This document shows, in pieces, positions 10,019 through 20,038 of a stretch of 64,000 bases of DNA. Position 1 is the stretch's first letter; every line of letters starts with the position of its first letter. Below the pieces are notes generated by a model. The model was not told the DNA's origin and searched no databases. It saw nothing but the letters and a program-made list of their open reading frames with translations. The DNA is taken from contig CACBTT010000006.1 in assembly GCA_902542235.1 (NCBI GenBank), positions 1 to 64,000 of the forward strand, read 5' to 3'. The translations under genes and the position numbers were made by a program. This DNA comes from an uncultured Pelagibacteraceae bacterium. Its GTDB lineage: Bacteria > Pseudomonadota > Alphaproteobacteria > Pelagibacterales > Pelagibacteraceae.

Positions 10019-10810
10019 CTATTCACCCATATTAATAAGAGTCCCTTTATTTTTTGCGACATTGAATGAATAATAGAATAATACAATCGATAATACAAAG
10101 TAAACCCCATTCCACAAGAATGCATAATAGATATTTTGAATATCTACAGTTTGATTGATCAAAATATTTCTTGCCTCTTCAAAAATATATACCAATGGTA
10201 ATAAGTAAGCTATTTTCTGAAACACTTCTGGTAATATTTCAATTGGATAATAAATGCATCCAAATGGAGCTAATAAAAACATTGTAGACCATGCTATATT
10301 TTCAAAAGAGGGCCCATATCTCAATAGACCAGCAGATACCAGGATGCCAAGTGTTATTCCAAATAAATATAGGCTCAAAAATAAAAAAAACAAAAATATT
10401 CCTAAATCTAAAATTGAAATTCCGAATAATGGAGAAGTTAAAAGCACTGCTGGTATTAAACCTATAAGAGCTCTAATTAATGCTGTAGCAACAAGTGAAG
10501 TTAATATTTCACCAATTTTCATTGGCGCAATAAATAAATTTGTAAAGTTTCTACTCCAAATCTCTTCAAGAAATAGCATATTAAATCCAATACTTGTTCT
10601 AAAAAGAAAATCATAAAGGATTGCACAAGTTAATATTACTCCAACTGCATTATTATAATATGTTGTATGTGTAGCAAAAAAATTTGAGATAAATCCCCAC
10701 AAAGTAATTTGAATAGTCGGCCAATAAACAAGATCTAAAACTCTTGGGAAAGATCTAGTAATTAAATAAAAATGTCTTAGAAAAAGACCATACATTCTAG
10801 TTAAGCTCAT
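10019..10810 (-). CDS. ABC-2 type transporter permease
   Basis: Membrane subunit of an exporter of the ABC-2 class. About six hydrophobic segments are visible across 263 residues (for example VYWPTIQITLWGFISNFFA, ILTSLVATALIRALIGLIPAVLL, IFLFFLFLSLYLFGITLGILV and FLWNGVYFVLSIVLFYYSF), with the WSRNFTNLFIAPMKIGEILTS stretch typical of ABC-2 permeases. The ATG lies inside the 3' end of the ATPase gene (14-base overlap), so the two are translated together. The substrate cannot be told from sequence: NodJ-like, drug and polysaccharide exporters share this architecture. Its stop codon directly abuts the tRNA-Arg gene on the opposite strand. Confidence 0.85.
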   Translation of the reverse strand: MSLTRMYGLFLRHFYLITRSFPRVLDLVYWPTIQITLWGFISNFFATHTTYYNNAVGVILTCAILYDFLFRTSIGFNMLFLEEIWSRNFTNLFIAPMKIGEILTSLVATALIRALIGLIPAVLLTSPLFGISILDLGIFLFFLFLSLYLFGITLGILVSAGLLRYGPSFENIAWSTMFLLAPFGCIYYPIEILPEVFQKIAYLLPLVYIFEEARNILINQTVDIQNIYYAFLWNGVYFVLSIVLFYYSFNVAKNKGTLINMGE

Positions 10811-11534
10811 TTTTGCTCCTTGATAATTTTAAAAAAACTTCCTCTAGGTTATTTCTGCCATGTTTATTGATTAATTCCTCAGGATTTCCTTCATCGATAA
10901 TAATTCCATCCTTCATCATTAGAATTGACTTACAAAGCCTAGTGACTTCATTCATATTATGAGAGGCAAGAAGTATAGATATTTTTTTTTCTTTTTTATA
11001 ATCTTCCAAAAATGATCTAACAAAATCACCTACTTCTGGATCTAATGATGCAGTTGGCTCATCTAATAGTAATACTTTTGGCTCGTTGATCAATGCTTTT
11101 GCCAAACTTACTCTATTTTTTTGTCCAGATGATAATTCACCAGTAATACTATCAAGCAATCTTTCTAATCTTAATTTTTCTGATAAAAATTCAATCCTTT
11201 CATTAATATTATTTATTTTATATAATTTTCCATAAACAGTTAGATTTTGTTTGACTGTAAGTTTTTTTGGTAATTCAATATATGGAGATATGAAGTTAAT
11301 TTGTTCCAATATTTCAATTCTATTACTCTCCAATTTTTGACCATTTATAAAAATTTCTCCACTAGTTGGTTTTAAAAGTCCCAATAACATGCCTATCGTC
11401 GTTGTTTTACCCGAACCATTGGGACCTAACAGGCCTAAAATTTCGTCTTCTTTTATGTTAAAGCTTATACCTTTGACAGCCTCATTCTTTCCATAATTTT
11501 TTTTTATATTTTTAACTTCCACTAAATTTTTCAT
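10797..11534 (-). CDS. ABC transporter ATP-binding protein (ABC-2 exporter partner)
   Basis: The nucleotide-binding subunit that powers the neighbouring permease. In 245 residues it has Walker A GPNGSGKTTT near 37, a Q-loop around INFISPYIELP, the ABC signature LSSGQKNR near 133, Walker B KVLLLDEPTASLDP near 150 and the H-loop LASHNMNEV. The start overlaps the end of the tsaC gene by 4 bases (ATGA type) and the 3' end overlaps the permease by 14 bases, so tsaC-ATPase-permease form one operon. The closest general class is the CcmA/NatA/NodI group of export ATPases; substrate unknown. Confidence 0.9.
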   Translation of the reverse strand: MKNLVEVKNIKKNYGKNEAVKGISFNIKEDEILGLLGPNGSGKTTTIGMLLGLLKPTSGEIFINGQKLESNRIEILEQINFISPYIELPKKLTVKQNLTVYGKLYKINNINERIEFLSEKLRLERLLDSITGELSSGQKNRVSLAKALINEPKVLLLDEPTASLDPEVGDFVRSFLEDYKKEKKISILLASHNMNEVTRLCKSILMMKDGIIIDEGNPEELINKHGRNNLEEVFLKLSRSKNELN

Positions 11535-12466
11535 TTTTTTGATGCTCTAAAAAGTCTATCGTTTATTACTAATCCAAAGTTTTGGTTTGGTATTCTTTGT
11601 ACAGCTATTTTTTTGTAACCTAACTTCTTTATTTTTCTTAATGTTTTATATAAATTTTTAACACTCTCCACTAGATTATTTGTCTTACTTAAGTAAAAAT
11701 AATTCTTATTATTTTCTTTTTTTTTCTTAATTAGGATAAAAGCCTCATCTTTTTTTATTTTAACTGCGTTTAATCTAATGGGTATACCTGGTGAATAATG
11801 AATTCTTCCTCTACCTGGAGAATTTATTTTGCTTTTTGCAAACAATTTAGTTTTTAAATTTGTTTTTAATTTTTTATTTAATATAGAAATATCTAAACCA
11901 CCTAATCTTAAAATTTGGGGTTTTTTTACTAAACTTATTATCGTAGATTCAACGCCAACTTTTGATCTTCCGCCTTCTAAAATTAATTTAATTTTTTTTC
12001 CAAATTCATCATATACATCATCTTTTGTCACTGGACTTATCCCTTCAGAGATATTTGCACTTGGTGCTGCTAAAGGATATTTTAAAGATTTTAGCAATAT
12101 TCTAGCAGTTCGGTGACTTGGAAATCTTACACCTAATGTATTTTTATTATTAGTAACGTTTTTTGAAATTTTACTTTCATTTTTTAGTTTTAATATAAAT
12201 GTAATTGGCCCAGGGCATAATGAATTATAAAGTTTATAAAACAAAGTATTAGTCACACAATCTTTTTCCAAATCTTTAATATTGTAATAATGAACTATTA
12301 AGGGATTATGAGCAGGCCTTCCTTTTAATTTAAATATTCTTTTGGTAGCTTTATCAGAATAGGCATTAGCTGCTAATCCATAGACAGTTTCCGTAGGTAT
12401 TCCAATACATTCGTGATTATTTAAATATTTTACTGCTTTTTTAATATTTGAATCATTAATTTTCAT
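11531..12466 (-). CDS. tsaC: L-threonylcarbamoyladenylate synthase (Sua5/TsaC type)
   Basis: Makes threonylcarbamoyl-AMP from threonine, bicarbonate and ATP for the t6A37 modification of tRNAs reading ANN codons. The YrdC-type catalytic domain fills the first 200 residues: GIPTETVYGLAANAYS near 22, KGRPAHNPLIVHYYN near 48, and LAAPSANISEGISPV near 132. It is followed by a linker with SPGRGRIHYSPGIPIRL and a smaller C-terminal domain, the architecture of Sua5 rather than the short E. coli TsaC. The total of 311 residues fits. Its ATG and the xseB ATG are the two ends of one 26-base palindrome, so both promoters must lie in or around it. Confidence 0.9.
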   Translation of the reverse strand: MKINDSNIKKAVKYLNNHECIGIPTETVYGLAANAYSDKATKRIFKLKGRPAHNPLIVHYYNIKDLEKDCVTNTLFYKLYNSLCPGPITFILKLKNESKISKNVTNNKNTLGVRFPSHRTARILLKSLKYPLAAPSANISEGISPVTKDDVYDEFGKKIKLILEGGRSKVGVESTIISLVKKPQILRLGGLDISILNKKLKTNLKTKLFAKSKINSPGRGRIHYSPGIPIRLNAVKIKKDEAFILIKKKKENNKNYFYLSKTNNLVESVKNLYKTLRKIKKLGYKKIAVQRIPNQNFGLVINDRLFRASKK

Positions 12467-12489
12467 ATAATATTACAAATTATTATATG
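12464..12489. promoter_or_regulatory. Divergent tsaC/xseB promoter palindrome
   Basis: CATATAATA and TATTATATG form a perfect 9-base inverted repeat around TTACAAAT. The outer ends are the two ATG start codons, and each arm holds a TATAAT-like -10 box. The whole 20-base intergenic space is therefore symmetrical. The symmetry is seen directly; use as overlapping divergent promoters is inferred. Confidence 0.5.
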
Positions 12490-12723
12490 AATGAAAAAAT
12501 TTTGCCAGATGATATTGAATCAAAATCTTTGAGCGAACTCACAGATATAGCAGATCGTTTAATACAAGAATTGGAGAGTAAAAAAAATTTGGAAGAATTT
12601 ATTGATGATTATCAATATTTAATAAAGTTAAATAATCTAATAGAGAAAAAATTTCAAAAGGACTCAAAAAATATATCTGAAAGTACCAAGCTAAAAATTG
12701 AAGAATTAACATCAAAAAAATGA
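12487..12723 (+). CDS. xseB: Exodeoxyribonuclease VII small subunit
   Basis: Small helical partner of XseA, the single-strand exonuclease involved in repair. The 78-residue acidic/lysine-rich sequence contains the XseB-like pattern SLSELTDIADRLIQELESKKN-LEEFIDDYQYLIKLNNLIEKKF, with no membrane segment. Sequence alone gives moderate support because XseB is short and diverged; position immediately upstream of ispA and dxs is the classic xseB-ispA-dxs order and strengthens it. The stop overlaps the ispA ATG by 4 bases. XseA is not in this window. Confidence 0.82.
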   Translation: MNEKILPDDIESKSLSELTDIADRLIQELESKKNLEEFIDDYQYLIKLNNLIEKKFQKDSKNISESTKLKIEELTSKK

Positions 12724-13589
12724 AAAAAAAATTATTGAGAACTGTTAATGCAGTAAATAAATTTTTAAAAAATTACTTAGCAAAACAAAAAAAAACAGAT
12801 CTAATTATACCTATTAAGTATGGTTTATTTCCTGGAGGAAAAAAAATAAGATCTAAGCTTATTTTTGATGTTGGAAAAATTTTTAATGTAGAGGAAAAAT
12901 ATCTTTTATATTTAAGTTCAGCCGTTGAATGTATACACGCTTATTCACTAATACATGATGATTTACCTTGTATGGATGATGATGATATTAGAAGAGGTAA
13001 ACTAACTACACATAAAAAATTTGGAGAATCAACGGCGGTCTTAGCTGGCAACTCCCTTTTGACATTAGCTTTTGAAATTTTATCTGATCCAAAGTTCAGC
13101 ATAAATAACAATAAAAAAATAACTTTAATAAATCTAATATCTCAATCATCAGGACACCAAGGAATAGCTGGAGGTCAATTTCTGGATTTAAATTATGAAA
13201 GAAAAAAAATTTCTAAACAAAAAATTATAGATATGGAGATTAAAAAGACCGGAAAATTATTTTCATTCAGCTGTTTGTCTCCAGTTATTTTGACAAATAA
13301 AAAAGATCAAATAAAAAAATTCTCAGTTATTGGGGAAAAAATTGGTTTACTTTTTCAAATTGCAGATGATTTAATTGATTATAGCAGTACGTCAAAAACT
13401 GCAGGAAAAAAAACAAATAAAGATTCTAAAAGGGGAAAAGCAACATTAATAAGTTTACTAGGATATAAAAATGCTATTAAATATGCATCAAAACTAAAAA
13501 ATGAAATATTTAATAACTTAGCTGGATATGGAAATAATGCTAGTGATTTAAAAGAGACAATTGAATTTATAATAAATAGAAATAAATAA
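12720..13589 (+). CDS. ispA: Short-chain polyprenyl (farnesyl/geranyl) diphosphate synthase
   Basis: Condenses isopentenyl diphosphate with allylic diphosphates to make C10-C15 isoprenoids. First Asp-rich motif: SLIHDDLPCMDDDDIRRGK near residue 78, with the two extra residues between the aspartates (DDxxxxD) typical of bacterial FPP synthases. Second: QIADDLIDYSS near 216. GGKKIRSKL near 39 binds the homoallylic substrate. At 289 residues the length matches IspA. It overlaps xseB by 4 bases and dxs starts at the next base after its stop, so synthesis is coordinated with the first step of the MEP pathway. A second, longer-chain synthase lies at 17.2-18.2 kb. Confidence 0.92.
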   Translation: MKKKLLRTVNAVNKFLKNYLAKQKKTDLIIPIKYGLFPGGKKIRSKLIFDVGKIFNVEEKYLLYLSSAVECIHAYSLIHDDLPCMDDDDIRRGKLTTHKKFGESTAVLAGNSLLTLAFEILSDPKFSINNNKKITLINLISQSSGHQGIAGGQFLDLNYERKKISKQKIIDMEIKKTGKLFSFSCLSPVILTNKKDQIKKFSVIGEKIGLLFQIADDLIDYSSTSKTAGKKTNKDSKRGKATLISLLGYKNAIKYASKLKNEIFNNLAGYGNNASDLKETIEFIINRNK

Positions 13590-15500
13590 ATGCAGAATTA
13601 TAAATATTTAAATAATATTAATTTTCCTTCAGATATAAAAAAACTCAATAATGAAGAATTAAAAGTTCTATCAGATGAAGTAAGAAGTGAAATGATTGAT
13701 GCTGTCTCAAAAACAGGTGGTCATCTAGGTGCAGGTTTAGGTGTTGTAGAATTAACAGTAGCACTTCATCATGTTTTTGACACCCCAAAAGACAAGTTGA
13801 TATGGGATGTTGGTCATCAATCATACCCTCATAAAATTTTAACAGGAAGAAAAAATAAAATAAGAACTTTAAGACAAGGAAGTGGATTATCTGGTTTTAC
13901 AAAGCGATCAGAAAGTGAATTTGACCCCTTTGGTGCAGCTCATAGTTCTACTTCTATTTCTGCTGGACTTGGCATCGCAACAGCAAATAAATTATCAAAT
14001 AAATCAGATCAGGTTATAGCAGTTATTGGTGACGGTGCCATGAGTGCAGGAATGGCATATGAAGCTATGAATAATGCCGGGGACTCAAAAACAAAAATGA
14101 TCGTAATTTTGAATGACAATGATATGTCAATTGCAAAACCAGTTGGCGCAATGAAATCTTATCTTGCTAAAATTTTTTCAGGTAAAATTTATTTTAGTTT
14201 CAGAGAAACAGTTAGAATGATTATTTCATCCTTTTCAAAAAGATTTAGCAAAAAGGCTGGAAAGGCTGAAGATTTTTTGAGATCGGCTGTCACAGGGGGT
14301 ACATTATTTAATTCGTTAGGTTTTTATTATGTTGGTCCAATTGATGGTCATGATTTAGATGTTTTATTGCCAATTTTAAAAAATGCTAAAGAAAGTAATC
14401 ATAATGGTCCAATACTAATTCATATAAAAACTCAAAAAGGCAAAGGATATAGTTTTGCTGAAAAATCAGATGATAAGTATCACGGAGTTACAAAATTTGA
14501 TGTTCAAACTGGAGTTCAACAAAAATCAACAACCAAGGCTCCTGCTTTTACAAAGGTATTTGCAAATACGTTAATTGAGCATGCAAAGAAAGACAGTAAA
14601 ATTGTAGGTATAACTGCAGCTATGCCGTCTGGGACAGGAATGGACGCATTTAGTAAAATTTTCTCAGATAGAACTTTTGATGTTGGAATTGCTGAACAAC
14701 ATGCTGTTACTTTTGCTGCAGGTTTAGCCACAGAAGGTTATAAGCCTTATGCTGCAATTTATTCAACATTTTTACAAAGAGCTTATGATCAGGTAGTTCA
14801 TGACGTTGCAATTCAAAGTTTACCAGTAAGATTTGCAATTGATAGAGCTGGTTTAGTCGGTGCCGATGGTGCGACTCATGCAGGTTCTTTTGATATTACA
14901 TATTTATCAACTTTACCCAATTTTATTGTTATGGCAGCAAGTGATGAGGCAGAATTAGTAAGAATGGTTAATACGTCAGTAGATATTAATAATCAACCAT
15001 GTGCATTTAGATATCCAAGGGGAAGTGGAGTAGGTTTAGAATTACCAGATATCAATGAAAAAATTGATATTGGAAAAGGAAGAGTTATAAGAGAAGGAAA
15101 GAAAGTTGCTTTAGTAAGTTTTGGAAACAGATTAAAAGAATGTTTATTGGCTGAAGAAAGCTTAAAAAAAATGGGAATTAATCCCACAATTATAGATGCT
15201 AGATTTGCAAAACCTTTGGATGAAAATCTCATATGGCAAGTTGCAATAAATCATGAAGTACTAATTACATTGGAAGAAGGTTCTATTGGAGGTTTTGGAG
15301 CTCATGTAAATCATTTTTTAAATGAAAAGAATTTATTAGATAATAATTTAAAATTTAGATCAATGATTTTGCCTGATAAATTTTTAGACCAAGATAAACC
15401 AGAAGAAATGTATAAAGAAGCTGGTTTAGATGCTAAATCTATTGAAGCGAAGGTTTTAGAAACTTTAAATTCTAAAGTTGTAATTAAAAAAACGAATTAA
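13590..15500 (+). CDS. dxs: 1-deoxy-D-xylulose-5-phosphate synthase
   Basis: Thiamine-diphosphate enzyme that joins pyruvate and glyceraldehyde-3-phosphate, opening the MEP isoprenoid pathway. The 636-residue protein has [16 protein letters not shown] near 71, the TPP motif [20 protein letters not shown] near 148, the transketolase-type central domain with [17 protein letters not shown] near 362 (catalytic Glu) and [15 protein letters not shown] near 421, and a C-terminal transketolase domain. Length is normal. It starts at the base after the ispA stop. Its 3' end overlaps the convergent aroC gene by 4 bases, so no intergenic terminator exists. Confidence 0.97.
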   Translation: MQNYKYLNNINFPSDIKKLNNEELKVLSDEVRSEMIDAVSKTGGHLGAGLGVVELTVALHHVFDTPKDKLIWDVGHQSYPHKILTGRKNKIRTLRQGSGLSGFTKRSESEFDPFGAAHSSTSISAGLGIATANKLSNKSDQVIAVIGDGAMSAGMAYEAMNNAGDSKTKMIVILNDNDMSIAKPVGAMKSYLAKIFSGKIYFSFRETVRMIISSFSKRFSKKAGKAEDFLRSAVTGGTLFNSLGFYYVGPIDGHDLDVLLPILKNAKESNHNGPILIHIKTQKGKGYSFAEKSDDKYHGVTKFDVQTGVQQKSTTKAPAFTKVFANTLIEHAKKDSKIVGITAAMPSGTGMDAFSKIFSDRTFDVGIAEQHAVTFAAGLATEGYKPYAAIYSTFLQRAYDQVVHDVAIQSLPVRFAIDRAGLVGADGATHAGSFDITYLSTLPNFIVMAASDEAELVRMVNTSVDINNQPCAFRYPRGSGVGLELPDINEKIDIGKGRVIREGKKVALVSFGNRLKECLLAEESLKKMGINPTIIDARFAKPLDENLIWQVAINHEVLITLEEGSIGGFGAHVNHFLNEKNLLDNNLKFRSMILPDKFLDQDKPEEMYKEAGLDAKSIEAKVLETLNSKVVIKKTN

Positions 15501-16582
15501 TAGCCACATTGAGCTTTATTCATTAAGTAGTGATCAAGGATTACGCAATGCATCATTGCTTCACCTATAGGTACAGCCCTAATACCTACGCAAGGATCAT
15601 GTCTACCTGTGACTGAAATTGAAGTATTTTTTCCGAATTTATTAATTGTTTTTCTTTGAGAAAGAATTGAAGAAGTTGGTTTTACCGCATATGAAACTAT
15701 TATTTCTTGTCCACTAGAAATTCCTCCAAGAATTCCTCCAGCATTATTTGATTTAAATTTTGTTTTCTTTCCTTTTTGAGACATTTCATCAGAATTTTGT
15801 TCACCAGAGAGTTGAGCAGAGTTCATTCCTGATCCTATGTTTACTCCTTTTACAGCGTTAATACTCATCATAGCAGATGCTAAATCCATATCTAATTTAG
15901 AATAAATTGGAGCTCCCAATCCGACAGGTACACCTCTTGCTCTAACTTCAATAATAGCTCCGCATGATGAGCCAGCTTTTCTTATTCCAAGTAAATATTT
16001 TTCCCATAATTTTAAAACTGTTTTATCAGGACAAAATAGAGGATTTTTTGTAATGAATTTGTCATTCCATTTTTCTATATCACATCCTAGTATTCCTAAT
16101 TGTGTTACTGCTCCAATCACACTATATTTTTTTCCGATAATTTTTTTCAAAACTTGTTTTGCTATTGCCCCTGCTGCTACTCTTGATGCAGTCTCTCTTG
16201 CTGACTGTCTGCCTCCACCTCTATAATCCCTAATTCCATATTTTTTAAAATATGTGTAATCAGCATGACCAGGTCTAAATTTATCTTTAATATTTTTATA
16301 ATCCTTAGAACGCATATCTTTATTGAAGATAATCATTGAGATAGGCGTACCAGTTGTTTTGCCCTCAAATGTTCCTGATAAAATTTCCACTTTATCATCC
16401 TCTTTTCTTTGAGTTGTGAATTTAGACTGACCAGGCTTTCTTTTATTTAATTCTAACTGAATGTCTTTGATATTAAGCTTAATATTTGGAGGACATCCAT
16501 CAACAACACATCCTATTGCTGGACCGTGAGACTCACCCCATGTAGTAAATCGAAAAAATTTTCCAAATGTATTAAAAGACAT
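15497..16582 (-). CDS. aroC: Chorismate synthase
   Basis: Last step of the shikimate pathway, converting EPSP to chorismate with reduced FMN. All three family signatures are visible in 361 residues: [17 protein letters not shown] near 16, [29 protein letters not shown] near 103, and [18 protein letters not shown] near 323. The catalytic histidines (GESHG and RPGHAD) are present. Convergent overlap with dxs of 4 bases; divergent from pdxH with 32 bases between. A TATAAT ends 6 bases before the aroC ATG, suggesting a leaderless or very short-leader message. Confidence 0.97.
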   Translation of the reverse strand: MSFNTFGKFFRFTTWGESHGPAIGCVVDGCPPNIKLNIKDIQLELNKRKPGQSKFTTQRKEDDKVEILSGTFEGKTTGTPISMIIFNKDMRSKDYKNIKDKFRPGHADYTYFKKYGIRDYRGGGRQSARETASRVAAGAIAKQVLKKIIGKKYSVIGAVTQLGILGCDIEKWNDKFITKNPLFCPDKTVLKLWEKYLLGIRKAGSSCGAIIEVRARGVPVGLGAPIYSKLDMDLASAMMSINAVKGVNIGSGMNSAQLSGEQNSDEMSQKGKKTKFKSNNAGGILGGISSGQEIIVSYAVKPTSSILSQRKTINKFGKNTSISVTGRHDPCVGIRAVPIGEAMMHCVILDHYLMNKAQCGY

Positions 16583-16614
16583 TATATTATTATATAAATT
16601 ATTTTGGTTAAATT

Positions 16615-17238
16615 ATGAACGAAAAAAATTCTTTAGGATTAGATAAATGCTTTCTTGAACTCGATAATCCGATATTATTATTCACTGAATGGTATAAAGA
16701 AGCAAAGAAAACTGAAATTAATGATCCAAATGCATTAGCTCTAGGCACTATCGACAAAAGAGGTTATCCAAATGTAAGAATGGTATTGCTCAAAGACTAT
16801 GGAGAAGATGGGTTTGTTTTTTATACTAACTTTAATAGCAATAAAGGAAACTCTATAAAGCAGAATCCAAACATTTCAATGTGCTTTCATTGGAAAAGTT
16901 TACTCAGACAAATCCGTATTGTTGGTACCGCTGAAAAAGTTTCAGATGACGAAGCGGATAATTATTATAATTCCAGAAGTTATGGAAGTAGAATTGGTGC
17001 TTGGGCTTCAAATCAAAGCTCAATTTTAAAAGACAGAGAAGAACTAAACCAATCAATAAAAAAATTTAAAGATCTATATAAAGATGAAAATAATGTTCCA
17101 AGACCTGATCATTGGTCAGGCTGGAGGTTAAAACACCACGAAATTGAATTTTGGTTAGATGGTGAAAATAGAATTCACGAAAGATTAAAATATATTAAAG
17201 AAAATAACGCGTGGAAAAAAATTCTCTTATCACCTTAA
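16615..17238 (+). CDS. pdxH: Pyridoxamine 5'-phosphate oxidase
   Basis: FMN enzyme that oxidises pyridoxine/pyridoxamine 5'-phosphate to pyridoxal 5'-phosphate. The 207-residue protein carries YPNVRMVLLKDYGEDGFVFYTNFNSNKG (FMN binding, residues about 43-70), SRSYGSRIGAWAS near 122, and the C-terminal RPDHWSGWRLKHHEIEFWLDGENRIHERLKY that closes the PLP/FMN site. Length is usual for PdxH. Its 3' end overlaps the convergent polyprenyl synthase gene by 4 bases. The active-site sequences separate it from general pyridoxamine-oxidase-like flavoproteins. Confidence 0.94.
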   Translation: MNEKNSLGLDKCFLELDNPILLFTEWYKEAKKTEINDPNALALGTIDKRGYPNVRMVLLKDYGEDGFVFYTNFNSNKGNSIKQNPNISMCFHWKSLLRQIRIVGTAEKVSDDEADNYYNSRSYGSRIGAWASNQSSILKDREELNQSIKKFKDLYKDENNVPRPDHWSGWRLKHHEIEFWLDGENRIHERLKYIKENNAWKKILLSP

Positions 17239-18248
17239 AATTTTCTATTAATACTAAAAGAAGTTAAATTTTTAAGTATAGTTTTTTCTTCACAATCTTG
17301 AAATATACTTAATGAATTTGATGCTAAACTTATATAGTGTTCCGCTTTTTTGTAACACTCATTAATTATATTATATCTTTTTACTAACTTAAGCACATAG
17401 TCAAATTGTTCTTTAGATCTGATATTTTGTTCAAATATTTTTTTTAAAACTAATTTTTCATCTGAAGATAATTTTTGATTTAATATAATAATTGGGAGAG
17501 TTACCTTGCCCTCAAAGAAATCTTTCCCTATCTCTTTACCAAACATTTTTAATTCTGAATTATAGTCAAGTGTGTCATCTGCAATCTGAAATGTTAATCC
17601 AAGGTTCTTTCCATAGAATTCTAGTGCATCTTTAAATTTATTGTCTTTATCAGTAATTATCGACCCAACTTTTGAAGATGCTGAAAATAAAGCTGCAGTT
17701 TTAGAAGAAATTATATTCAAATATGTTTCTTCTAACATTTCAGTGTCACCTTTATGTTGTAACTGTAAAACTTCTCCTTGAGCAATAGTTGACGATGTAG
17801 AGGATAAAAGTTTTAATACTTCAATACTTCCATCTTCAACCATCATTTCAAAACATCTACTTAATAAATAGTCCCCAACAAGAATTGATGACTGATTCCC
17901 CCAAATTTTGTTTGTAGTTTTTTTGCCTCTTCTTAAATCCGCGCTGTCAATTACATCATCATGCATAAGAGTTGCTGCGTGTATAAGTTCAACACATGCA
18001 GCTAGGTTCACATCTCTACTACCTTTTGTATATCCACACAATTTAGCACACTCCAAAGTAAGCAATGCTCTTAATTTTTTACCTCCACTAGTCATGTGGT
18101 AAGCTGTCATTTCTTTAACAAGCTCAACTTTACTATCTAATTTATAAGAAATTTTGTCTTCAACTAAACTTAGTTTTTCATCAACAGAATTTACTAAATC
18201 TGTATATGCGTTAGTTATTTGCTTTTTTAATTGAACTACTGAACCCAT
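17235..18248 (-). CDS. ispB: Long-chain polyprenyl (probably octa/decaprenyl) diphosphate synthase
   Basis: Builds the all-trans polyprenyl tail of ubiquinone. The 337-residue protein has GGKKLRALLTLECA, the first Asp motif LMHDDVIDSADLRRGKKT near residue 91, and the second QIADDTLDYNSELKMFGKEIGKDFFEGKVTLP near 220. Only two residues lie between the first-motif aspartates (DDxxD), the mark of long-chain synthases, in contrast to ispA in this window. The exact chain length cannot be read from sequence; marine alphaproteobacteria generally use Q-8 to Q-10. It is divergent from the S49 peptidase gene across 108 bases. Confidence 0.88.
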   Translation of the reverse strand: MGSVVQLKKQITNAYTDLVNSVDEKLSLVEDKISYKLDSKVELVKEMTAYHMTSGGKKLRALLTLECAKLCGYTKGSRDVNLAACVELIHAATLMHDDVIDSADLRRGKKTTNKIWGNQSSILVGDYLLSRCFEMMVEDGSIEVLKLLSSTSSTIAQGEVLQLQHKGDTEMLEETYLNIISSKTAALFSASSKVGSIITDKDNKFKDALEFYGKNLGLTFQIADDTLDYNSELKMFGKEIGKDFFEGKVTLPIIILNQKLSSDEKLVLKKIFEQNIRSKEQFDYVLKLVKRYNIINECYKKAEHYISLASNSLSIFQDCEEKTILKNLTSFSINRKF

Positions 18249-18290
18249 AAATTCAAAATATTACATTAAGTTTATTAATATACTTATCAA

Positions 18291-18318
18291 TTGACGCACC
18301 TATTTCTTCAACTATAAG
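18291..18318 (+). promoter_or_regulatory. Candidate sigma-70 promoter for the S49 peptidase operon
   Basis: TTGACG (18291-18296) and TATAAG (18313-18318) are separated by 16 bases, and would give a leader of about 30 bases before the ATG at 18357. A second TATAAT at 18344-18349 lies only 7 bases from the ATG but lacks a clear -35 box. The spacing and match of the first pair are good for this AT-rich background. Confidence 0.5.
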
Positions 18319-18356
18319 TAGCTTTATAATTAAGTAAAATTTTTATAATCATTTGT

Positions 18357-19163
18357 ATGTTTTCATTTTTTAAAAAAAAAAAAATTGTTAGTCATTTAAG
18401 ACTTACCGGCGTCATAGGAAATGTTGGAAAGTTTAAACAAGGAATAGAATATTCTTCTCAAGAAGAAATGATAAAAAAAGCTTTTTCGCTAAAAAAAGCA
18501 GAGGCTGTTGCAATTTCAATTAATTCACCAGGTGGTTCACCAGTTCAATCACATCTAATATATAAATTTATTAGAGAACAGTCTAAGAAAAACAAAAAAA
18601 AAGTAATAGTTTTTGCTGAAGATGTTGCTGCATCTGGAGGCTATCTAATTGCATGCGCAGGTGATGAGATTTATGCTAATGCAAGTTCTATAATCGGTTC
18701 AATAGGAGTAATTTATTCTTCTTTTGGTTTTAAAGATTTAATTCAAAAAATAGGTGTTCAAAGAAGGGTTTATACAGCTGGAAAAAATAAAAGTACTCTA
18801 GACCCTTTTTTAGACGAGAAAGAAGAGGACATTCAAAGATTAAAAAATATTCAACTGGAACTTCACCAAGAATTTATTAATGTTGTAGAGGAAAGTAGAT
18901 CAACAAAATTAAACAAAACTGATGTAGAACTTTTTTCTGGAGAATTTTGGTCTGGCAAAACATCTTTAAAACTTGGTTTGATAGATGGAATAGGGAATGC
19001 AGAACAGATATTGAGAGAAAAATTTGGTGAAGATGTTGAAATTAAAAAATTTGAAAAGTCTAAAGGATGGCTTGCCAAAAAACTTTCGTCTTCTGAAGAC
19101 CATGCGGATAAATTGATAAGTGTTTTAGAAGAAAGATCTATTTGGCAAAAATATGGTTTCTAA
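18357..19163 (+). CDS. sppA: S49-family (SppA/SohB-like) serine peptidase
   Basis: A peptidase of the family that removes residual signal peptides in the membrane. The 268-residue protein is the half-size form, without the N-terminal duplication of E. coli SppA. The crotonase-like fold is shown by [23 protein letters not shown] near residue 50. The nucleophile Ser is in [20 protein letters not shown] near 92, and [21 protein letters not shown] further on leads to the general-base Lys region ([13 protein letters not shown]). No obvious membrane segment or signal peptide is present, so it may act from the cytoplasmic side. Its end overlaps glyQ by 11 bases. The substrate is unknown; the symbol denotes the family. 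Confidence 0.85.
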   Translation: MFSFFKKKKIVSHLRLTGVIGNVGKFKQGIEYSSQEEMIKKAFSLKKAEAVAISINSPGGSPVQSHLIYKFIREQSKKNKKKVIVFAEDVAASGGYLIACAGDEIYANASSIIGSIGVIYSSFGFKDLIQKIGVQRRVYTAGKNKSTLDPFLDEKEEDIQRLKNIQLELHQEFINVVEESRSTKLNKTDVELFSGEFWSGKTSLKLGLIDGIGNAEQILREKFGEDVEIKKFEKSKGWLAKKLSSSEDHADKLISVLEERSIWQKYGF

Positions 19164-20037
19164 AAAAAAAACAAAAAATCCAAAATCATTTATTTCTTTT
19201 CAGGATACAATTTTAAATCTTCAAAAGTACTGGTCAAAAAAAGGTTGCGTTATTTTACAACCTTATGATTTAGAAGTTGGAGCAGGAACATTTCACCCAG
19301 CAACAACTCTAAGATCATTAGGTTCTAAACCATGGAAAACAGCCTACGTTCAACCATCAAGAAGACCAACAGATGGAAGGTATGGAGAAAATCCTAATCG
19401 TTTGCAACATTATTATCAATTTCAAGTTTTAATAAAACCTTCACCAAAAGATATTAAAAAAATGTATCTTAATAGCCTTTCATCAGTCGGTATTAAATAC
19501 GAAGAGCACGATATCAGATTTGTAGAGGATGATTGGGAAAGTCCAACCTTAGGTGCTGCTGGTCTTGGATGGGAAGTATGGTGTGATGGTATGGAAGTTA
19601 CTCAATTTACTTATTTTCAACAAATGGCAGGCATGGAATGCAATCCAATATCTGTTGAAATTACTTATGGTTTAGAGAGATTATGTATGTTTATACAAGG
19701 TAAAAAAAATGTTTTTGATTTAATTTGGAATGATGAGGGAGTTTTATACAAAGATGTTTTTCATCAAGCTGAAAAAGAATTTTCAGCCTATAATTTTGAA
19801 TATGCAAACACAGATAAATTATTTAAAATTTTTGATATGCTCGAAGAAGAAGCAAAATCATTAATTGAAAAGAAAATTTCTCTTCCAGCATATGATCAAT
19901 GTTTAAAATCAAGTCATGTGTTCAATATTTTAGATGCTAGAGGAGTTATAAGTGTTGCTCAAAGAGCAGAATATATTGCAAGGATAAGAGATCTAACAAG
20001 AGAAATTGGAAAAATTTGGGTAGAAACACAAAATTAA
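19153..20037 (+). CDS. glyQ: Glycyl-tRNA synthetase alpha subunit
   Basis: Catalytic class II subunit of the bacterial alpha2-beta2 glycyl-tRNA synthetase. The 294 residues contain the family-wide [31 protein letters not shown] near residue 30, [28 protein letters not shown] near 77 and the motif [13 protein letters not shown] near 176. Length is normal. The ATG lies within the last 11 bases of the peptidase gene and glyS follows one base after its stop, so the three are translated from one message. The overlap with an unrelated peptidase reflects the compact genome. Confidence 0.96.
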   Translation: MVSKKKTKNPKSFISFQDTILNLQKYWSKKGCVILQPYDLEVGAGTFHPATTLRSLGSKPWKTAYVQPSRRPTDGRYGENPNRLQHYYQFQVLIKPSPKDIKKMYLNSLSSVGIKYEEHDIRFVEDDWESPTLGAAGLGWEVWCDGMEVTQFTYFQQMAGMECNPISVEITYGLERLCMFIQGKKNVFDLIWNDEGVLYKDVFHQAEKEFSAYNFEYANTDKLFKIFDMLEEEAKSLIEKKISLPAYDQCLKSSHVFNILDARGVISVAQRAEYIARIRDLTREIGKIWVETQN

Positions 20038-20038
20038 A

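Noticed and set aside
9925-10125. 66-residue minus-strand ORF (...GAPARSRTLNLQSRNLALYPVELRAH...)
   Set aside because: It is the translation of the antisense strand of tRNA-Arg and of the permease end; this peptide pattern is a well-known artefact opposite tRNA genes.
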